A stretch of 64,000 nucleotides of DNA from Microcoleus vaginatus PCC 9802 (GCA_022701275.1 CP031740.1:1189001-1253000), one strand, 5' to 3'; counted from the stretch's first letter, positions 1 through 8,906 are shown. Program-made: numbers and translations. Notes: generated by a model from the letters alone, not told the origin.

Positions 1-491
1 AGTGTGAATCCAAGTATGAGAATTGTTCTGGGACACGGAATGCCCAATGGTTCCAGGTTAGCTTGGATGAGGTCTGTGATGACGATCGCATTCACTGAGG
101 GATATACTACCCAACTCAGGAAGTAAGCGAATGCCGCATAGCGACCCAGAAAGGGATTGTTCCTCAGTAGCCTGGTGATATAGTTGGGCGTTCCCCCTGA
201 CATCTCTGGCCAATGTTCCCCTAAGCGTTTCACTTGTAGGTTGAGCATTACCCCCAACAGCACCGCGGGCAGCCAGACGAAAATTGCATTTGGGCCCAGA
301 GCGGCGTACATTGGTGGTGCAATTGTTACCCATGCGATATGACCGCTCAGGCCAAAGCCCCAGGTTTCAATAGAACTCAGGCTTCTCTGGAGGCGCATGG
401 GCGATCGGCTATTCAGATTTTCTGTTGGGGAAGGCTGAGTTGGTTCTGAATGGTAGCCGTTGGCTGGCTGCTGTCGGATGTCTGTGGCCAT
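1..491 (-). CDS. Permease-histidine kinase paralogue, N-terminal part (runs off left edge)
   Basis: The minus strand is open from an ATG at 491 to the window edge. It encodes about 163 residues that align almost residue for residue with the N-terminus of the permease-kinase gene at 811-3741 (shared MATDIR start, ETWGFG, LGPNA, GGTPNYITRLL, YPSVNAI, ANLEPL). It is an APC-superfamily amino-acid/polyamine permease domain with several hydrophobic segments. About 120 bp upstream of both starts is also similar, including a shared stretch near 595-640 and 3842-3890, so the promoter region was duplicated with the gene. Whether this copy keeps the kinase half cannot be seen. Confidence 0.85.
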   Translation of the reverse strand, partial: MATDIRQQPANGYHSEPTQPSPTENLNSRSPMRLQRSLSSIETWGFGLSGHIAWVTIAPPMYAALGPNAIFVWLPAVLLGVMLNLQVKRLGEHWPEMSGGTPNYITRLLRNNPFLGRYAAFAYFLSWVVYPSVNAIVITDLIQANLEPLGIPCPRTILILGFT

Positions 492-742
492 CAATTTTAC
501 CTATATATCATTTTGTGGATGTTGCAGTCGCTACCCGATGTTCCGCTTTATAGAGTGCAACTTTTTTGTGGGAAGTATTTTTGCTAGTCTTAAGTTTTGG
601 CAAAGCTGCCTTCCCCAGTCAACCATTAAAATCTATCTCAATCCCTCTTCACTATTACATTATTACATTTTATTTCTGACGGATTTGGGCTACTTTCTGG
701 TTATTTTAGCCATATTAAATTTCTTCTGCTTTGATTAATTTC

Positions 743-805
743 CTATTTTTTTATTAACAGTGGCTGGATATTTTCTTCTTCGTCGTCTACCACCATTACT
801 TTCAT
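743..805 (-). pseudogene. Truncated response regulator start (20 codons)
   Basis: Directly after the permease-kinase stop (811-813) a minus-strand reading frame starts at 805. An AAGGAG ribosome site lies inside the last kinase codons. It encodes MKVMVVDDEEENIQPLLIKK and then a stop. The VMVVDDE block is the phosphate-pocket strand and acidic pair of receiver domains. A receiver needs about 120 residues, and the conserved Asp and Lys further on are absent. I read it as the remnant of a cognate response regulator lost in the tandem duplication that placed the second permease copy next to it. Confidence 0.7.
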
Positions 806-810
806 TTTTT

Positions 811-3741
811 TTACTCCTTAATTTCTGCTACTTTTTTTGGCAAGGTGATTATAAACTCTGTGTATTTTCCTACTTCTGTTTCGACTTTTAGTTCTCCTTG
901 ATGTTGCTGGACGATAACATCCTGACTGATAGACAGACCTAGACCAGTACCTTCCGCTGGTGGCTTTGTAGTAAAAAAGGGATTAAAAATTTTATCGAGT
1001 ACCTCTGGTTTTATACCTGAGCCATTATCGCGAATGCGGATTTCAATCGCGTCACCAAGATTTCGAGTTCTCACGTCAAGCAGCGGTGAAAATACTTCTC
1101 CCATTTCTTGTTTCTTTTTATAGGTTGCATAGCAAGCATTGCTAATAATGTTAAGAAAAACCCTGCCGATGTCTTGTGGCACGACATCTACTTCGCCAAT
1201 GTCATTGTCATAGTCTGTTTCTATGGTAATGTTAAAAGCAGCTTCCTTCGCTCGCATCCCGTGATAAGCTAGATTGATATATTCGGCGAGTAAACTATTT
1301 ATATCTGTAGCTTCCCAGTGACCGCTTTGTCCGCGAGAATGCAAAAGCATATTACCAACGATTTTGTCTGCTCTTTGACCGTGTTGATTGATTTTTTTAA
1401 GATTAGCTGTGAGATCGGTTAACAGCTCGGCAATATATTCCTTTGTTTCGGGCGCTAAACGTTCTGCTTGATTTCCCAGTTCTTCAAACAGTTCTTCGGT
1501 TAATTCAGCAGAAAGTTCTGAGAAATTGTTGACAAAGTTTAAGGGGTTTCTGATTTCGTGGGCAATGCCTGCTGTTAAACTGCCCAGAGAAGCTAGTTTT
1601 TCTTGCACAACAATTTGATTTTGCATAGCTCTAAGATTTGCTTCAATCTGCTGGCGCTCTTCAATCTCGTTCTGCAATTGTTCTACAGTATAGCGGAGTT
1701 CAGATGTACGATTCTCAACTTTGATTTCTAGTTCCTCATTAGCTTTTTGTAGAGATTCTTGGGCTTGCTTGCGATCTGTTATGTCGCGCAGAATCACCAC
1801 ATATTCTTGTAGCTCCTGATTGAAAAGCGAAGCGTCTTGGGAAAATCGGTCGGAAATGGCAACTTCCAGGATACGTGAGTCTTCAGCGGGCAGGTTCAGG
1901 GTTTGTTCGCTCCGGCTGGGCCACCGTTCTGGCTGATTTGCCAATCCGGGGAGTAGTTTGTTCAAGTGACGCCCGATTAATTGACCAGTGCTTAACTCAA
2001 ATAGACGTTCAGATGCTGGGTTAGCCTGACGGATCATCCCATTTTCATCCAGCACGACAATCGCGTCTATGGCAATTACAAACAGTTGTTCCGCCGCCTC
2101 TCGTGCCTCGTCCATCGAGACGACTTGGGGTAAGCTCGTCCAACAGGCAATGGCCACCCCGATAAAAGTGACTGTCAAGATCAGCACTACCAAGAGATTA
2201 GAGCCAACGCTAGAGTTACTATCTAATGTGGATCTAACAACCCAGCCAATACCGACGGCGCTACAGACTAGCAAAATCAGGACTACAACCTGAAACGCCA
2301 CAAAATCTTCGATCTGGCTCTTGCGCCGGGCCCTGTAATGCCGAATCCACCAGGCCCGATGGAACGGAGCAAAGGAAATGCGACGGATAGCCGCATCCAC
2401 TGCCAAAATAGCCACAGGAAACAGAACGCCGATCGTCAGGTCTTGCCAACCCCAGCCCAAGCCTCCGACCACCAAAACAACTCCATCGAAGACGAAAAAG
2501 CCTGCCCCCCACCAAGGCCATCGCACTTCTGGCGATCCTCGCCGCAGCCACATTCCTAGATAGAGCGCCATCAGCATAATCACGTAACTAGCAGAACACA
2601 CCACCACGATCCTGGTTACATCTCCCCAAACCAGACCGATCAAACCGAGTAAAAGGGAAAATACCAGGGCCGGTTCCAGGACGCCCCGTCTGGAGATATA
2701 AGCGAAGACGGGTGAAACGTGACCGTCTAGAGCGAGTTGGTACAAGATGCGCGGAGAGTTGGAAACGCAAGTGGCGGAAGAAAGAAGACTGCTTGATGCC
2801 AGTAGGAGTGTGACGATCAATGAAGCTGACGGGCCCCAGAATGGTGATGCCGCAGCTAAGAGGTTATTAAACGAGTCTTCGCCCAGTTCTGGGGAGGTTG
2901 CTAAGCGCATCAGTATCCAGGAACTCCCCAGATACACGGGTGGAATCAGCCAAGCGGTTAAGCTCAGAACCCTCAAAGTTTCCCGTGGAAGGCGGCTGTC
3001 GGCGACAAACGAGGAAGCCGTTTCACAGGCGCAGGGACCGTAGATCGCAAAGAATGACCACTTGGCCCAGTCAATAAAGGTTAAAGTTGGCCAACTGCTG
3101 GGGAAAAGTCCGGGGCTATCTGGGGAGAAAGCTAACCATCCCATGCCTTGAATGCTAAACACCAGTAGGAATCCCATTGCCGGGATAATGAAAAATGCGT
3201 GCAGGATCGCTAAGGCGCGACTGCCGCTAAACGCCACAATGTAAGCGATTAATGTGAACCCAATTCTTAGCAACGTTTCTGGACAGGCAATGGCCAATGG
3301 TTCCAGGTTGGCTTTGATTAGTTCGGTGAGGATGATCGCGTTGACTGAGGGATATACAGCCCAGGCGAGGAAGTAGGCGATCGCCGCATAGCGACCCAGA
3401 AGCGGAAAGTTGCTCAGCAGCCTGGTTATATAGTTGGGCGTTCCGCCTGACATTTCTGGCCACTGTTCCCCTAAGCGTTTCACTTGCAGGTTCAGCATCA
3501 CCCCCATCAATACGGTGGGCAGCCACACCAAAAAGGCATTTGGTCCGAGGGCCACGTGCATTGACGGTCCAATGGCAACGGCTGCGATAAGACCAGTCAT
3601 CCCAAAGCCCCAAGTTTCAAGGGGACTTAGGGTTCTCGGCAGGCGCATGAGCGATCGCCTACTAAGATTTTCTGTTGGGGAAGGCTGAGTTGGTTCTGAG
3701 TAGTAGCCGTTTTCCGGCTGGTGTCGGATGTCTGTCGCCAT
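811..3741 (-). CDS. APC permease fused to PAS-histidine kinase
   Basis: This 976-aa protein is a transporter-sensor fusion. Residues about 35-470 form an APC-superfamily amino-acid permease with about twelve hydrophobic segments. Two more membrane segments follow (about 480-540), then a PAS domain (about 550-655), a coiled coil, a HisKA domain with phospho-acceptor His728 in HEIRNP, and a HATPase_c domain with DNGSG (Asp905), FFTTK and GTGLGLS boxes. I chose the ATG at 3741 over a TTG one codon upstream. The fusion suggests that solute transport or binding is sensed by the same polypeptide and passed to a response regulator. The regulator gene expected downstream survives only as 20 codons (743-805), so the partner must be elsewhere or lost. 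Confidence 0.9.
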   Translation of the reverse strand: MATDIRHQPENGYYSEPTQPSPTENLSRRSLMRLPRTLSPLETWGFGMTGLIAAVAIGPSMHVALGPNAFLVWLPTVLMGVMLNLQVKRLGEQWPEMSGGTPNYITRLLSNFPLLGRYAAIAYFLAWAVYPSVNAIILTELIKANLEPLAIACPETLLRIGFTLIAYIVAFSGSRALAILHAFFIIPAMGFLLVFSIQGMGWLAFSPDSPGLFPSSWPTLTFIDWAKWSFFAIYGPCACETASSFVADSRLPRETLRVLSLTAWLIPPVYLGSSWILMRLATSPELGEDSFNNLLAAASPFWGPSASLIVTLLLASSSLLSSATCVSNSPRILYQLALDGHVSPVFAYISRRGVLEPALVFSLLLGLIGLVWGDVTRIVVVCSASYVIMLMALYLGMWLRRGSPEVRWPWWGAGFFVFDGVVLVVGGLGWGWQDLTIGVLFPVAILAVDAAIRRISFAPFHRAWWIRHYRARRKSQIEDFVAFQVVVLILLVCSAVGIGWVVRSTLDSNSSVGSNLLVVLILTVTFIGVAIACWTSLPQVVSMDEAREAAEQLFVIAIDAIVVLDENGMIRQANPASERLFELSTGQLIGRHLNKLLPGLANQPERWPSRSEQTLNLPAEDSRILEVAISDRFSQDASLFNQELQEYVVILRDITDRKQAQESLQKANEELEIKVENRTSELRYTVEQLQNEIEERQQIEANLRAMQNQIVVQEKLASLGSLTAGIAHEIRNPLNFVNNFSELSAELTEELFEELGNQAERLAPETKEYIAELLTDLTANLKKINQHGQRADKIVGNMLLHSRGQSGHWEATDINSLLAEYINLAYHGMRAKEAAFNITIETDYDNDIGEVDVVPQDIGRVFLNIISNACYATYKKKQEMGEVFSPLLDVRTRNLGDAIEIRIRDNGSGIKPEVLDKIFNPFFTTKPPAEGTGLGLSISQDVIVQQHQGELKVETEVGKYTEFIITLPKKVAEIKE

Positions 3742-3904
3742 CAATTTTACCTATTATTTTGGGGATTTTGCTGTCGCGACCCTGAGTTTCAGCTTTATAG
3801 CTTTTAACTTATTTCTGTTAAGCATTGTTGCTAGTTTTAAATTTTGGCAAAGCTGCCTTTCCCAATCCACCCTGAAAATCTATCTCAATGGATCTTCAAT
3901 ATTA

Positions 3905-4225
3905 CCAGGACTTACGCAACTGTCACAGCTCGGTGTACCAGCACCAAAAAAATATACAATAAACATCGAACAAGAAGTTTTAGTTGCTCAATTAAATAAC
4001 TTAATAGTAGCCCGTGTTTAATTTGATCTATTGTTTTACTATTTTTATCGGCTAAAGTTTTGAGCGCCTAAGCCACACAAGTTGATGACAAGCAATATGA
4101 TTTGTTTGAATTCTAGCTTGACGGAAGTGGCAAGATTCTCTCCCGGTTAATTGCTTGAGTTCACTAGGAAATTGCTCCATTTTCCAACCAATAGCACACA
4201 CATGAGTGTACGTTATTCGTGCGCT
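3905..4225 (-). pseudogene. Decayed transposase C-terminus with IS end
   Basis: The minus strand from about 4225 reads YTHVCAIGWKMEQFPSELKQ, then LTGRESCHFRQARIQTNHIAC, before a frameshift. After the shift come IDQIKHGLLLSYLIEQL and a stop. This resembles the C-terminal end of cyanobacterial DDE transposases of the IS4/IS701 type (an ELKQLTG...CRKA...NHLAC pattern, from memory). The adjacent AGGACTTACGCA at about 3907 resembles a terminal inverted repeat of cyanobacterial IS elements. The left end and the catalytic part are missing. Confidence 0.55.
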
Positions 4226-4289
4226 TATTGAGTTTGGTCGTTAGTCGCGACTGTCAAGTTGTCAGTGCTCGGGACTGGTGAAGGTGATG

Positions 4290-4315
4290 GGTGAGGGCGT
4301 GAGCACGCCCTCACC
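4290..4315. repeat. Perfect 12-bp inverted repeat
   Basis: GGTGAGGGCGTG, a 2-nt centre, then CACGCCCTCACC. It would form a strong stem or a symmetrical protein site. No T-tract follows, so it is not a standard terminator. Confidence 0.7.
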
Positions 4316-4347
4316 ATGTGTCAGGGGCTTTAGTCTTGTAGTTATTA

Positions 4348-4516
4348 GTAGGGTGCGCCTCGGCGCAACTTACTACTACAGATAGTGTAAAAATAGAACG
4401 AATGCAGCGTAAATCTTGTTCTTTCCTCTTCCTTCTTCGTTCTGACTTCAGAACTTACGCAAAAAATGGTTCAATCGGCTATTGGTAGAGGCTCTGTGCG
4501 CCGAGGCGCACCCTAC
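4348..4516. repeat. MITE-like segment bounded by 20-bp inverted repeats
   Basis: Positions 4348-4367 and 4497-4516 are exact reverse complements over 20 bp. Each arm is also partly self-complementary (TGCGCC-TC-GGCGCA). The roughly 130 bp inside carries no gene. The layout fits a small non-autonomous repeat. Confidence 0.5.
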
Positions 4517-4574
4517 AAATAAAGTTTGTGCGTTCAGGAGTGTTTTTTCTTGCTTCTTTTTTCTTCCTTCTCAA

Positions 4575-4611
4575 TAAAAAACCCCGGTTTCTTGAAGAAA
4601 CGGGGGTTTTT
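4575..4611. terminator. Bidirectional hairpin with A/T flanks
   Basis: AAAAACCCCGGTTTCTT pairs with AAGAAACGGGGGTTTTT after almost no loop. It can end transcripts in either direction. The CGGTTTCTTGAAGAAAC core also belongs to a dispersed repeat type; a similar AAGAAACCGGGTTTCT lies near 40510. Confidence 0.5.
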
Positions 4612-4722
4612 CCTACCAACTAACAGAGGAGTCACAATTTAACAGGTAGCGGTTGCCGGAATTCTGCATTTCTCGCACAACCCTCTAAACCAAACTACTG
4701 GCAAATTCTAGTTGCAGCTTCT

Positions 4723-4872
4723 TTAAAGCTGTCTCATTTCCTCTTCAAGCACCCGAACCAAATCTTGATTCCCACTGGATCTCGCTACTTCGATGCGGTG
4801 AATCAGTTGCTTGTGAATGTTAGCGCGGTGGGTTTCTGCTACTTTTTTTACGTTTTGACGATTTGTGTTCAT
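4723..4872 (-). CDS. Small conserved basic protein, PirA-like (49 aa)
   Basis: The ATG at 4872 is preceded by AAGGAA about 10 nt upstream. The 49-aa product is helical and charged, with an N-terminal NRQNVKKVAETHRANI and a later HRIEVARSSGNQDLVRVLEEE. This resembles the small cyanobacterial family that includes the PII-interacting regulator PirA, which controls flux into arginine synthesis through PII/NAGK. The match is from memory of the pattern (basic N-terminus, RxEVAR, paired Glu near the end), so the name is tentative. It is monocistronic and the upstream region is AT-rich. Confidence 0.6.
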   Translation of the reverse strand: MNTNRQNVKKVAETHRANIHKQLIHRIEVARSSGNQDLVRVLEEEMRQL

Positions 4873-5037
4873 GGTGGACGTTCCTTATATTAATTTTGGT
4901 GTACCTGCTACTTCTCTAATATAGCGCTAAATTCCAAAAAGTATCTAAATTTACAAAAAATTTACAGTTGTTGACCGCTCGACCAAACTCCTGTATAAGA
5001 TTGGTCATAAGTCAATAGCGAGGTCTTGACAATCAAA

Positions 5038-5105
5038 AAAAAAGGCAGAACGCTAGAGCTGCCGAAGGCAGAAAGCTAGAGCTGCAGAAGGCAGAAGGCA
5101 GAAGT
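5038..5105. repeat. Short tandem GGCAGAA-type repeats
   Basis: Repeated units such as GGCAGAA with GCTAGAGCTGC spacers lie between the small PirA-like gene and the bioF-like gene. Confidence 0.6.
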
Positions 5106-5168
5106 AGAAATTCTCCCCATCTCACAACATTTACTCAAAGGGTAAGGTACTTATGACGTACCCAACAT

Positions 5169-6341
5169 TTACTCAAAACTCACAACTTGCTTCAGCGCCT
5201 CTACCAACTGCTGAAGGTGTGCGATCTCGTGAGTTGCCATCAGCGAAATCCGAATTCGACTGACACTTACAGTCGGAGGCCGAATCGCCGGAGCAAAAAT
5301 ACCCATGTCCTTGAGTTTGCTCCCTACTGTTAAAGCTGCCGCTGCATTTTTTAACGGAAGACTGAAAATAGGCGAGAGGGAATTGCTAATTGGTAATTGG
5401 TGATTGGTAATCGCGCAATATTTGAAAGTTTCGATATTTTGTCGCAACCGAACTCGGCGTTCTGGTTCTTGCTGTACAATCCTCACAGCTTCCAAAGCAG
5501 CCGCCGCATCAGCAGGCGTCAATGCTGTAGTATAAATCCAAGTCGCAGCTCGATTACGCAGAAAATCAATTAAAGCAGCAGAGCCCGCAACGTAACCACC
5601 TAAACTTCCCAAAGCTTTGCTGAGTGTCCCCACTTGAATCAGTGGTGTTCCCGTACACCCGAAATGTTCTGCACAACCGGCACCGCTAGCACCGAAAACT
5701 CCTGTAGCGTGAGCTTCATCTACTAATACCATGCAGTTAAAGGTTTCGGCCACAGCCAACAACTGCGGTAGCGGACACAAGTCCCCATCCATGCTAAAGA
5801 CGCTATCGGTAATAATTAAACACTTGCGGTATCTTGCGCGATTTTGCTCTAGCTTGACCTTTAAATCCTCAAGATTGCAGTGATTGTACTCTAGGGCAGT
5901 TGCACCACTGAGTGTGGCTCCGTTTTTCAGACTCGAATGGTTGTACTTGTCAGATAATATTAAATCGCGCTTGCCGACAACGGATGCGATCGCCCCTAGA
6001 TTCGCCAAATATCCCGAACTGAATACTAAAGCATCTTCAGTTTGTTTTAAATTAGCAATAGCTTGTTCTAGCTGTCGGTGCAAATCGCGGTGTCCGCTGA
6101 CCAACCTCGAACCCGTCGCACCCGTACCAAATTCCTTAGTTGCAGCCATAGCAGCTTGAATTAACCTGTCATGGCCGGCAAGTCCCAGATAATCGTTGCT
6201 GGCAAAGTTAATCAGCCTGTGGCTTGCTAACTTTACCACAGGCCCGGGGCAACTATCGATCGATTGTGGTGATCGATACCAATCGGCACGGCGAATTGTC
6301 TCCAGGGCCTTCTCTATCCAAGCGTAAGGGTCTGCGTTCAT
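5169..6341 (-). CDS. bioF: 8-amino-7-oxononanoate synthase (BioF-like)
   Basis: This 390-aa PLP-dependent alpha-oxoamine synthase would condense pimeloyl thioester with alanine in biotin synthesis. Visible features are [12 protein letters not shown] near the N-terminus, [19 protein letters not shown] (the Asp that contacts PLP) and [12 protein letters not shown] with the Schiff-base Lys. The length is normal for the family. Related AOS enzymes (Kbl, serine palmitoyltransferase) cannot be fully excluded, but the [15 protein letters not shown] segment fits BioF. Near residue 310 a stretch reading [10 protein letters not shown] comes from an in-frame ATTGGTAATTGG-type short repeat (about 5387-5412), an insertion not expected in the family. 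Confidence 0.85.
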   Translation of the reverse strand: MNADPYAWIEKALETIRRADWYRSPQSIDSCPGPVVKLASHRLINFASNDYLGLAGHDRLIQAAMAATKEFGTGATGSRLVSGHRDLHRQLEQAIANLKQTEDALVFSSGYLANLGAIASVVGKRDLILSDKYNHSSLKNGATLSGATALEYNHCNLEDLKVKLEQNRARYRKCLIITDSVFSMDGDLCPLPQLLAVAETFNCMVLVDEAHATGVFGASGAGCAEHFGCTGTPLIQVGTLSKALGSLGGYVAGSAALIDFLRNRAATWIYTTALTPADAAAALEAVRIVQQEPERRVRLRQNIETFKYCAITNHQLPISNSLSPIFSLPLKNAAAALTVGSKLKDMGIFAPAIRPPTVSVSRIRISLMATHEIAHLQQLVEALKQVVSFE

Positions 6342-6407
6342 ATTGGAAAGCGATCGGGTAATACGTTATATTAGCTGGTGATCAGTTCCTCCCTATCACA
6401 GAAGCAT

Positions 6408-7343
6408 ATGCCACTCACTAAAAAATACAGATTAGTCACCCGCAGCGATTTTGACGGTCTTGTCTGTGCCGTTTTGCTCAAAGAACTCGATATGATCGAC
6501 GAGATTAAATTCGTGCATCCTAAAGATATGCAGGATGGAAAAATCGCAATAACAAATAACGATATTAGCACCAATTTACCCTATGTTGAGGGAGTTCATC
6601 TAGCTTTCGATCACCATTTCAGCGAAACTCTCAGACACGAGAAAATCAAAATTAACCACATCATCGATCCCTATGCAGCTTCTGCAGCTAGGGTACTGTA
6701 CCAATATTATGGAGGCAAAGCAAAGTTTCCTGATATTTCTGAGGCGATGATGGCGGCCGTTGACAAATCAGATTCCGCTCAATTTGCCCAAGAAGAGGTT
6801 CTACATCCGCAAGAATGGGTGCTGTTAAACTTCATAATGGACGCCAGAACCGGGTTGGGAAGGTTTAAAGACTTTACCGTTTCCAATTATCAGTTAATGA
6901 TGCAGTTAATCGATTACTGCAAAAATCATACCATCGATGAAATATTGCAGCTTCCTGATGTGAAAGAAAGAGTAGACCTCTATTTCGATCAAGAAGAAAA
7001 ATTTAAAGAGCAAATACAGCGCTGCGCCCAAGTATATAATAATTTAGTTGTTTTGGATTTGCGTAACGAAGAGGTGATTTATGCGGGGAATCGTTTTGTA
7101 ATTTATGCTTTGTTCCCCGAATGCAATATATCGATTCACGTACTTTGGGGACTGAAACAACAAAATACTGTTTTCGCAGTTGGCAAGTCAATCTTTAACA
7201 AAACTTCTAAAACTAATATTGGGGAGTTAATGTTAAGATATGGTGGCGGCGGACACCAGAATGCCGGAACTTGTCAGATTGAGAATGATAAAGCTAGCAA
7301 AGTTTTGACAGAGTTAATTGCCCAGATAGAGCAAAATGGTTAA
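6408..7343 (+). CDS. DHH-family phosphoesterase
   Basis: This is a 311-aa protein if it starts at the ATG at 6408 (MPLTKKYRL). A GTG at 6378 would add ten residues of poor quality. It carries the DHH metal-site motifs SDFDG near the N-terminus and DHHF about residue 67, and a C-terminal DHHA1-type GGGGHQNAGT. Such proteins cleave phosphodiester or phosphoanhydride bonds (RecJ, NrnA, exopolyphosphatase-like). The size and motif spacing suit a small oligonucleotide or cyclic-dinucleotide hydrolase rather than RecJ. It is transcribed divergently from bioF with a short shared promoter region. Confidence 0.8.
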   Translation: MPLTKKYRLVTRSDFDGLVCAVLLKELDMIDEIKFVHPKDMQDGKIAITNNDISTNLPYVEGVHLAFDHHFSETLRHEKIKINHIIDPYAASAARVLYQYYGGKAKFPDISEAMMAAVDKSDSAQFAQEEVLHPQEWVLLNFIMDARTGLGRFKDFTVSNYQLMMQLIDYCKNHTIDEILQLPDVKERVDLYFDQEEKFKEQIQRCAQVYNNLVVLDLRNEEVIYAGNRFVIYALFPECNISIHVLWGLKQQNTVFAVGKSIFNKTSKTNIGELMLRYGGGGHQNAGTCQIENDKASKVLTELIAQIEQNG

Positions 7344-7400
7344 ATTGGCTTTATCTTTTTTGCAGTCAGGACTTGAGTCTTTGATTATTTTATTTTTCAC

Positions 7401-7460
7401 GACTGAAGTCCTTACTACAAACGGAGATTTTCAGGACTGAAGTCCTTACTGCAAACGGGA
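7401..7460. repeat. Tandem copies of a GACTGAAGTCCTTACT repeat
   Basis: GACTGAAGTCCTTACT-ACAAACGG occurs at 7401 and again at 7436 with few changes. The core AGGACT-GA-AGTCCT is palindromic. It looks like a dispersed cyanobacterial palindromic repeat that could also act at the 3' end of the DHH gene. Confidence 0.6.
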
Positions 7461-7462
7461 GT

Positions 7463-7696
7463 TTAGTCCTCAAGGTTTTGAGCTGGCGGGTTCTGGGTAT
7501 TGAGATTTTCTGAACTGTTGCCTTTGACTGGTGGCAAATGGTCTACCAAACCCATATCAAAAGCGATATCCGGCAACTCATCAGCGTTATATTTTCCTGG
7601 CTCAAACAATCGCCCCGGAGTAAAACAAGGCTGTTTCAATCGTACCACTTCCCCCGGTGAAAACATTCCCCTAAACATTTTGCGTTCGAGTCCCAT
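7463..7696 (-). CDS. Conserved hypothetical protein (77 aa)
   Basis: The start is taken at the ATG at 7696, which has AGGAG about 12 nt upstream. A longer reading to 7759 would overlap the glycosyltransferase coding region. The product has an MFSPGEVVRLKQPCFTPGRLFEPGKY-like N-terminal half with no membrane segment or signal peptide, and an Asp/Asn-rich tail. The family was not recognised. The start follows the glycosyltransferase stop (7708) by about 12 nt, so the two are probably co-transcribed. Confidence 0.65.
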   Translation of the reverse strand: MGLERKMFRGMFSPGEVVRLKQPCFTPGRLFEPGKYNADELPDIAFDMGLVDHLPPVKGNSSENLNTQNPPAQNLED

Positions 7697-7707
7697 AATT
7701 TCCGCTC

Positions 7708-8829
7708 CTAAAACAATTCTCGCATTAATCTTAGCAATTTTTGAGCGGCAGCTTCCCAATTAAACAAGTCCGCCGTCTCTCTAGCTTTTTGAGCTACCTG
7801 AAAACGCATCGGGTCTTCAACAATTTTTCGTAACTGTTCGCGAACAGACTGAACATTTGGCTCTGCCCAATGAGGAGCATTTGTAATTTTTAGATACTGA
7901 GTATCGTAACACTTTCCGACGGGAATTAGATCGTAAGCAATGGGATAGCAGTTATTAGCATTGGCGTACTCAGTCGGGCCGCCATACATAGTCATAGCCA
8001 CAGGTAAACCGGCAGCAAAGGCATCCAAAATTTTAATCGCAAAACCCTCGCCGCGAAAAGGAGCTAAAAAAGCATCGGCTGACAAGTATAAATCAGCTAG
8101 TTCTGCTTTATTACAAAATTTAGGCATTATCCGAATTCTTGACTTGAACTTGCCGAATTGTTTTTCAATATTTACGAGATGTTCCACTATAACATCTGAA
8201 TGTTTGCCGCCATCTTTGATTATTAACTCTACCTTAGAATCATCTCTAAACTCTTCCCAAAAAGCTTGAATGGCGAGATCCGTGCCAAATCTATACAAAT
8301 CAAAAGAATTGGTCATGTGCAGAATATACTTTACATCTTTTTGGTCTTTTTGCGGTCGGGAAAAATAGAGTTGCGAGATTAAAGGATTGAAACCTAGAGG
8401 CATGACTGATACTTTGTCAGGCGGACATCCAGCTTTTATTAAGACGTTTTTAGAATATTGGCTGACGGCTAGTTTGTGGGATAAGTTATTGACAGCATCG
8501 TAAATCCAGTAATCATAATCATCAGTGTTTTTGGCGAATTCGTAATTAATAGCAAAAAGTTCTAAATTGAGATGTCCCTTGAGTTCTTTTAAAAAATAAG
8601 GTTTCCAGTAATGAGACCATTTTATCTGAAATAAGTCTGATGGTTCGGTGTTCATCCACTTTTCTAGCAGGTGGTTTTCTTCAGTTGTGGAATTGTCGCT
8701 GATCTGAGAGGCAATTGTTGAAGGTTCGACAGAAATTGGAATTCCCATTTTGTCTAAAGTTTGCGCCAGGGATAGCGTAATATCAGCGAAGGAGTTAAAG
8801 TGTTGAAAACCAACGTTAAAGTGAACCAT
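7708..8829 (-). CDS. Glycosyltransferase, GT4-like
   Basis: This 373-aa protein has the layout of family 4 glycosyltransferases: an N-terminal acceptor half (VHFNVGFQHFNSFADIT) and a C-terminal nucleotide-sugar half with a GEGFAIKILDAFAAGLPV segment that corresponds to the EX7E donor-binding motif. A GGPTEYA segment follows. It probably transfers a sugar to a cell-surface polysaccharide or a protein. The acceptor and donor cannot be told from sequence. It lies just upstream of the 77-aa hypothetical gene. Confidence 0.75.
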   Translation of the reverse strand: MVHFNVGFQHFNSFADITLSLAQTLDKMGIPISVEPSTIASQISDNSTTEENHLLEKWMNTEPSDLFQIKWSHYWKPYFLKELKGHLNLELFAINYEFAKNTDDYDYWIYDAVNNLSHKLAVSQYSKNVLIKAGCPPDKVSVMPLGFNPLISQLYFSRPQKDQKDVKYILHMTNSFDLYRFGTDLAIQAFWEEFRDDSKVELIIKDGGKHSDVIVEHLVNIEKQFGKFKSRIRIMPKFCNKAELADLYLSADAFLAPFRGEGFAIKILDAFAAGLPVAMTMYGGPTEYANANNCYPIAYDLIPVGKCYDTQYLKITNAPHWAEPNVQSVREQLRKIVEDPMRFQVAQKARETADLFNWEAAAQKLLRLMRELF

Positions 8830-8861
8830 ATTTATTGGTTATTACTTATTAGTTATTGGAA

Positions 8862-8906
8862 ACAAAGCCTCCGGGTATGTATTCCCAGACCGAGCCTGGG
8901 AACAAG
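8862..8906. repeat. Dispersed repeat GCCTCC...TTCCCAG...GCCTGGGAA, copy 1
   Basis: AAGCCTCCGGG, ATTCCCAG and GAGCCTGGGAAC recur in the same order at 62541-62580. The TTCCCAG/CTGGGAA arms form a small stem. Confidence 0.65.

Larger units (their letters stand above)
3742..4722. other. Gene-free stretch: duplicated leader, IS remnant, inverted repeats
   Basis: After the leader of the permease-kinase gene (to about 3900) there is an IS end at about 3907 and a transposase remnant to about 4220. Next come a perfect 12-bp palindrome (4290-4315), a 20-bp inverted pair (4348-4367 and 4497-4516) and a hairpin with flanking A and T tracts (4575-4611). No intact gene was recognised. Confidence 0.7.

Noticed and set aside
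460-738. 92-codon plus-strand ORF in the permease leader
   Set aside because: It overlaps the permease start on the other strand and a duplicated upstream region; no family.
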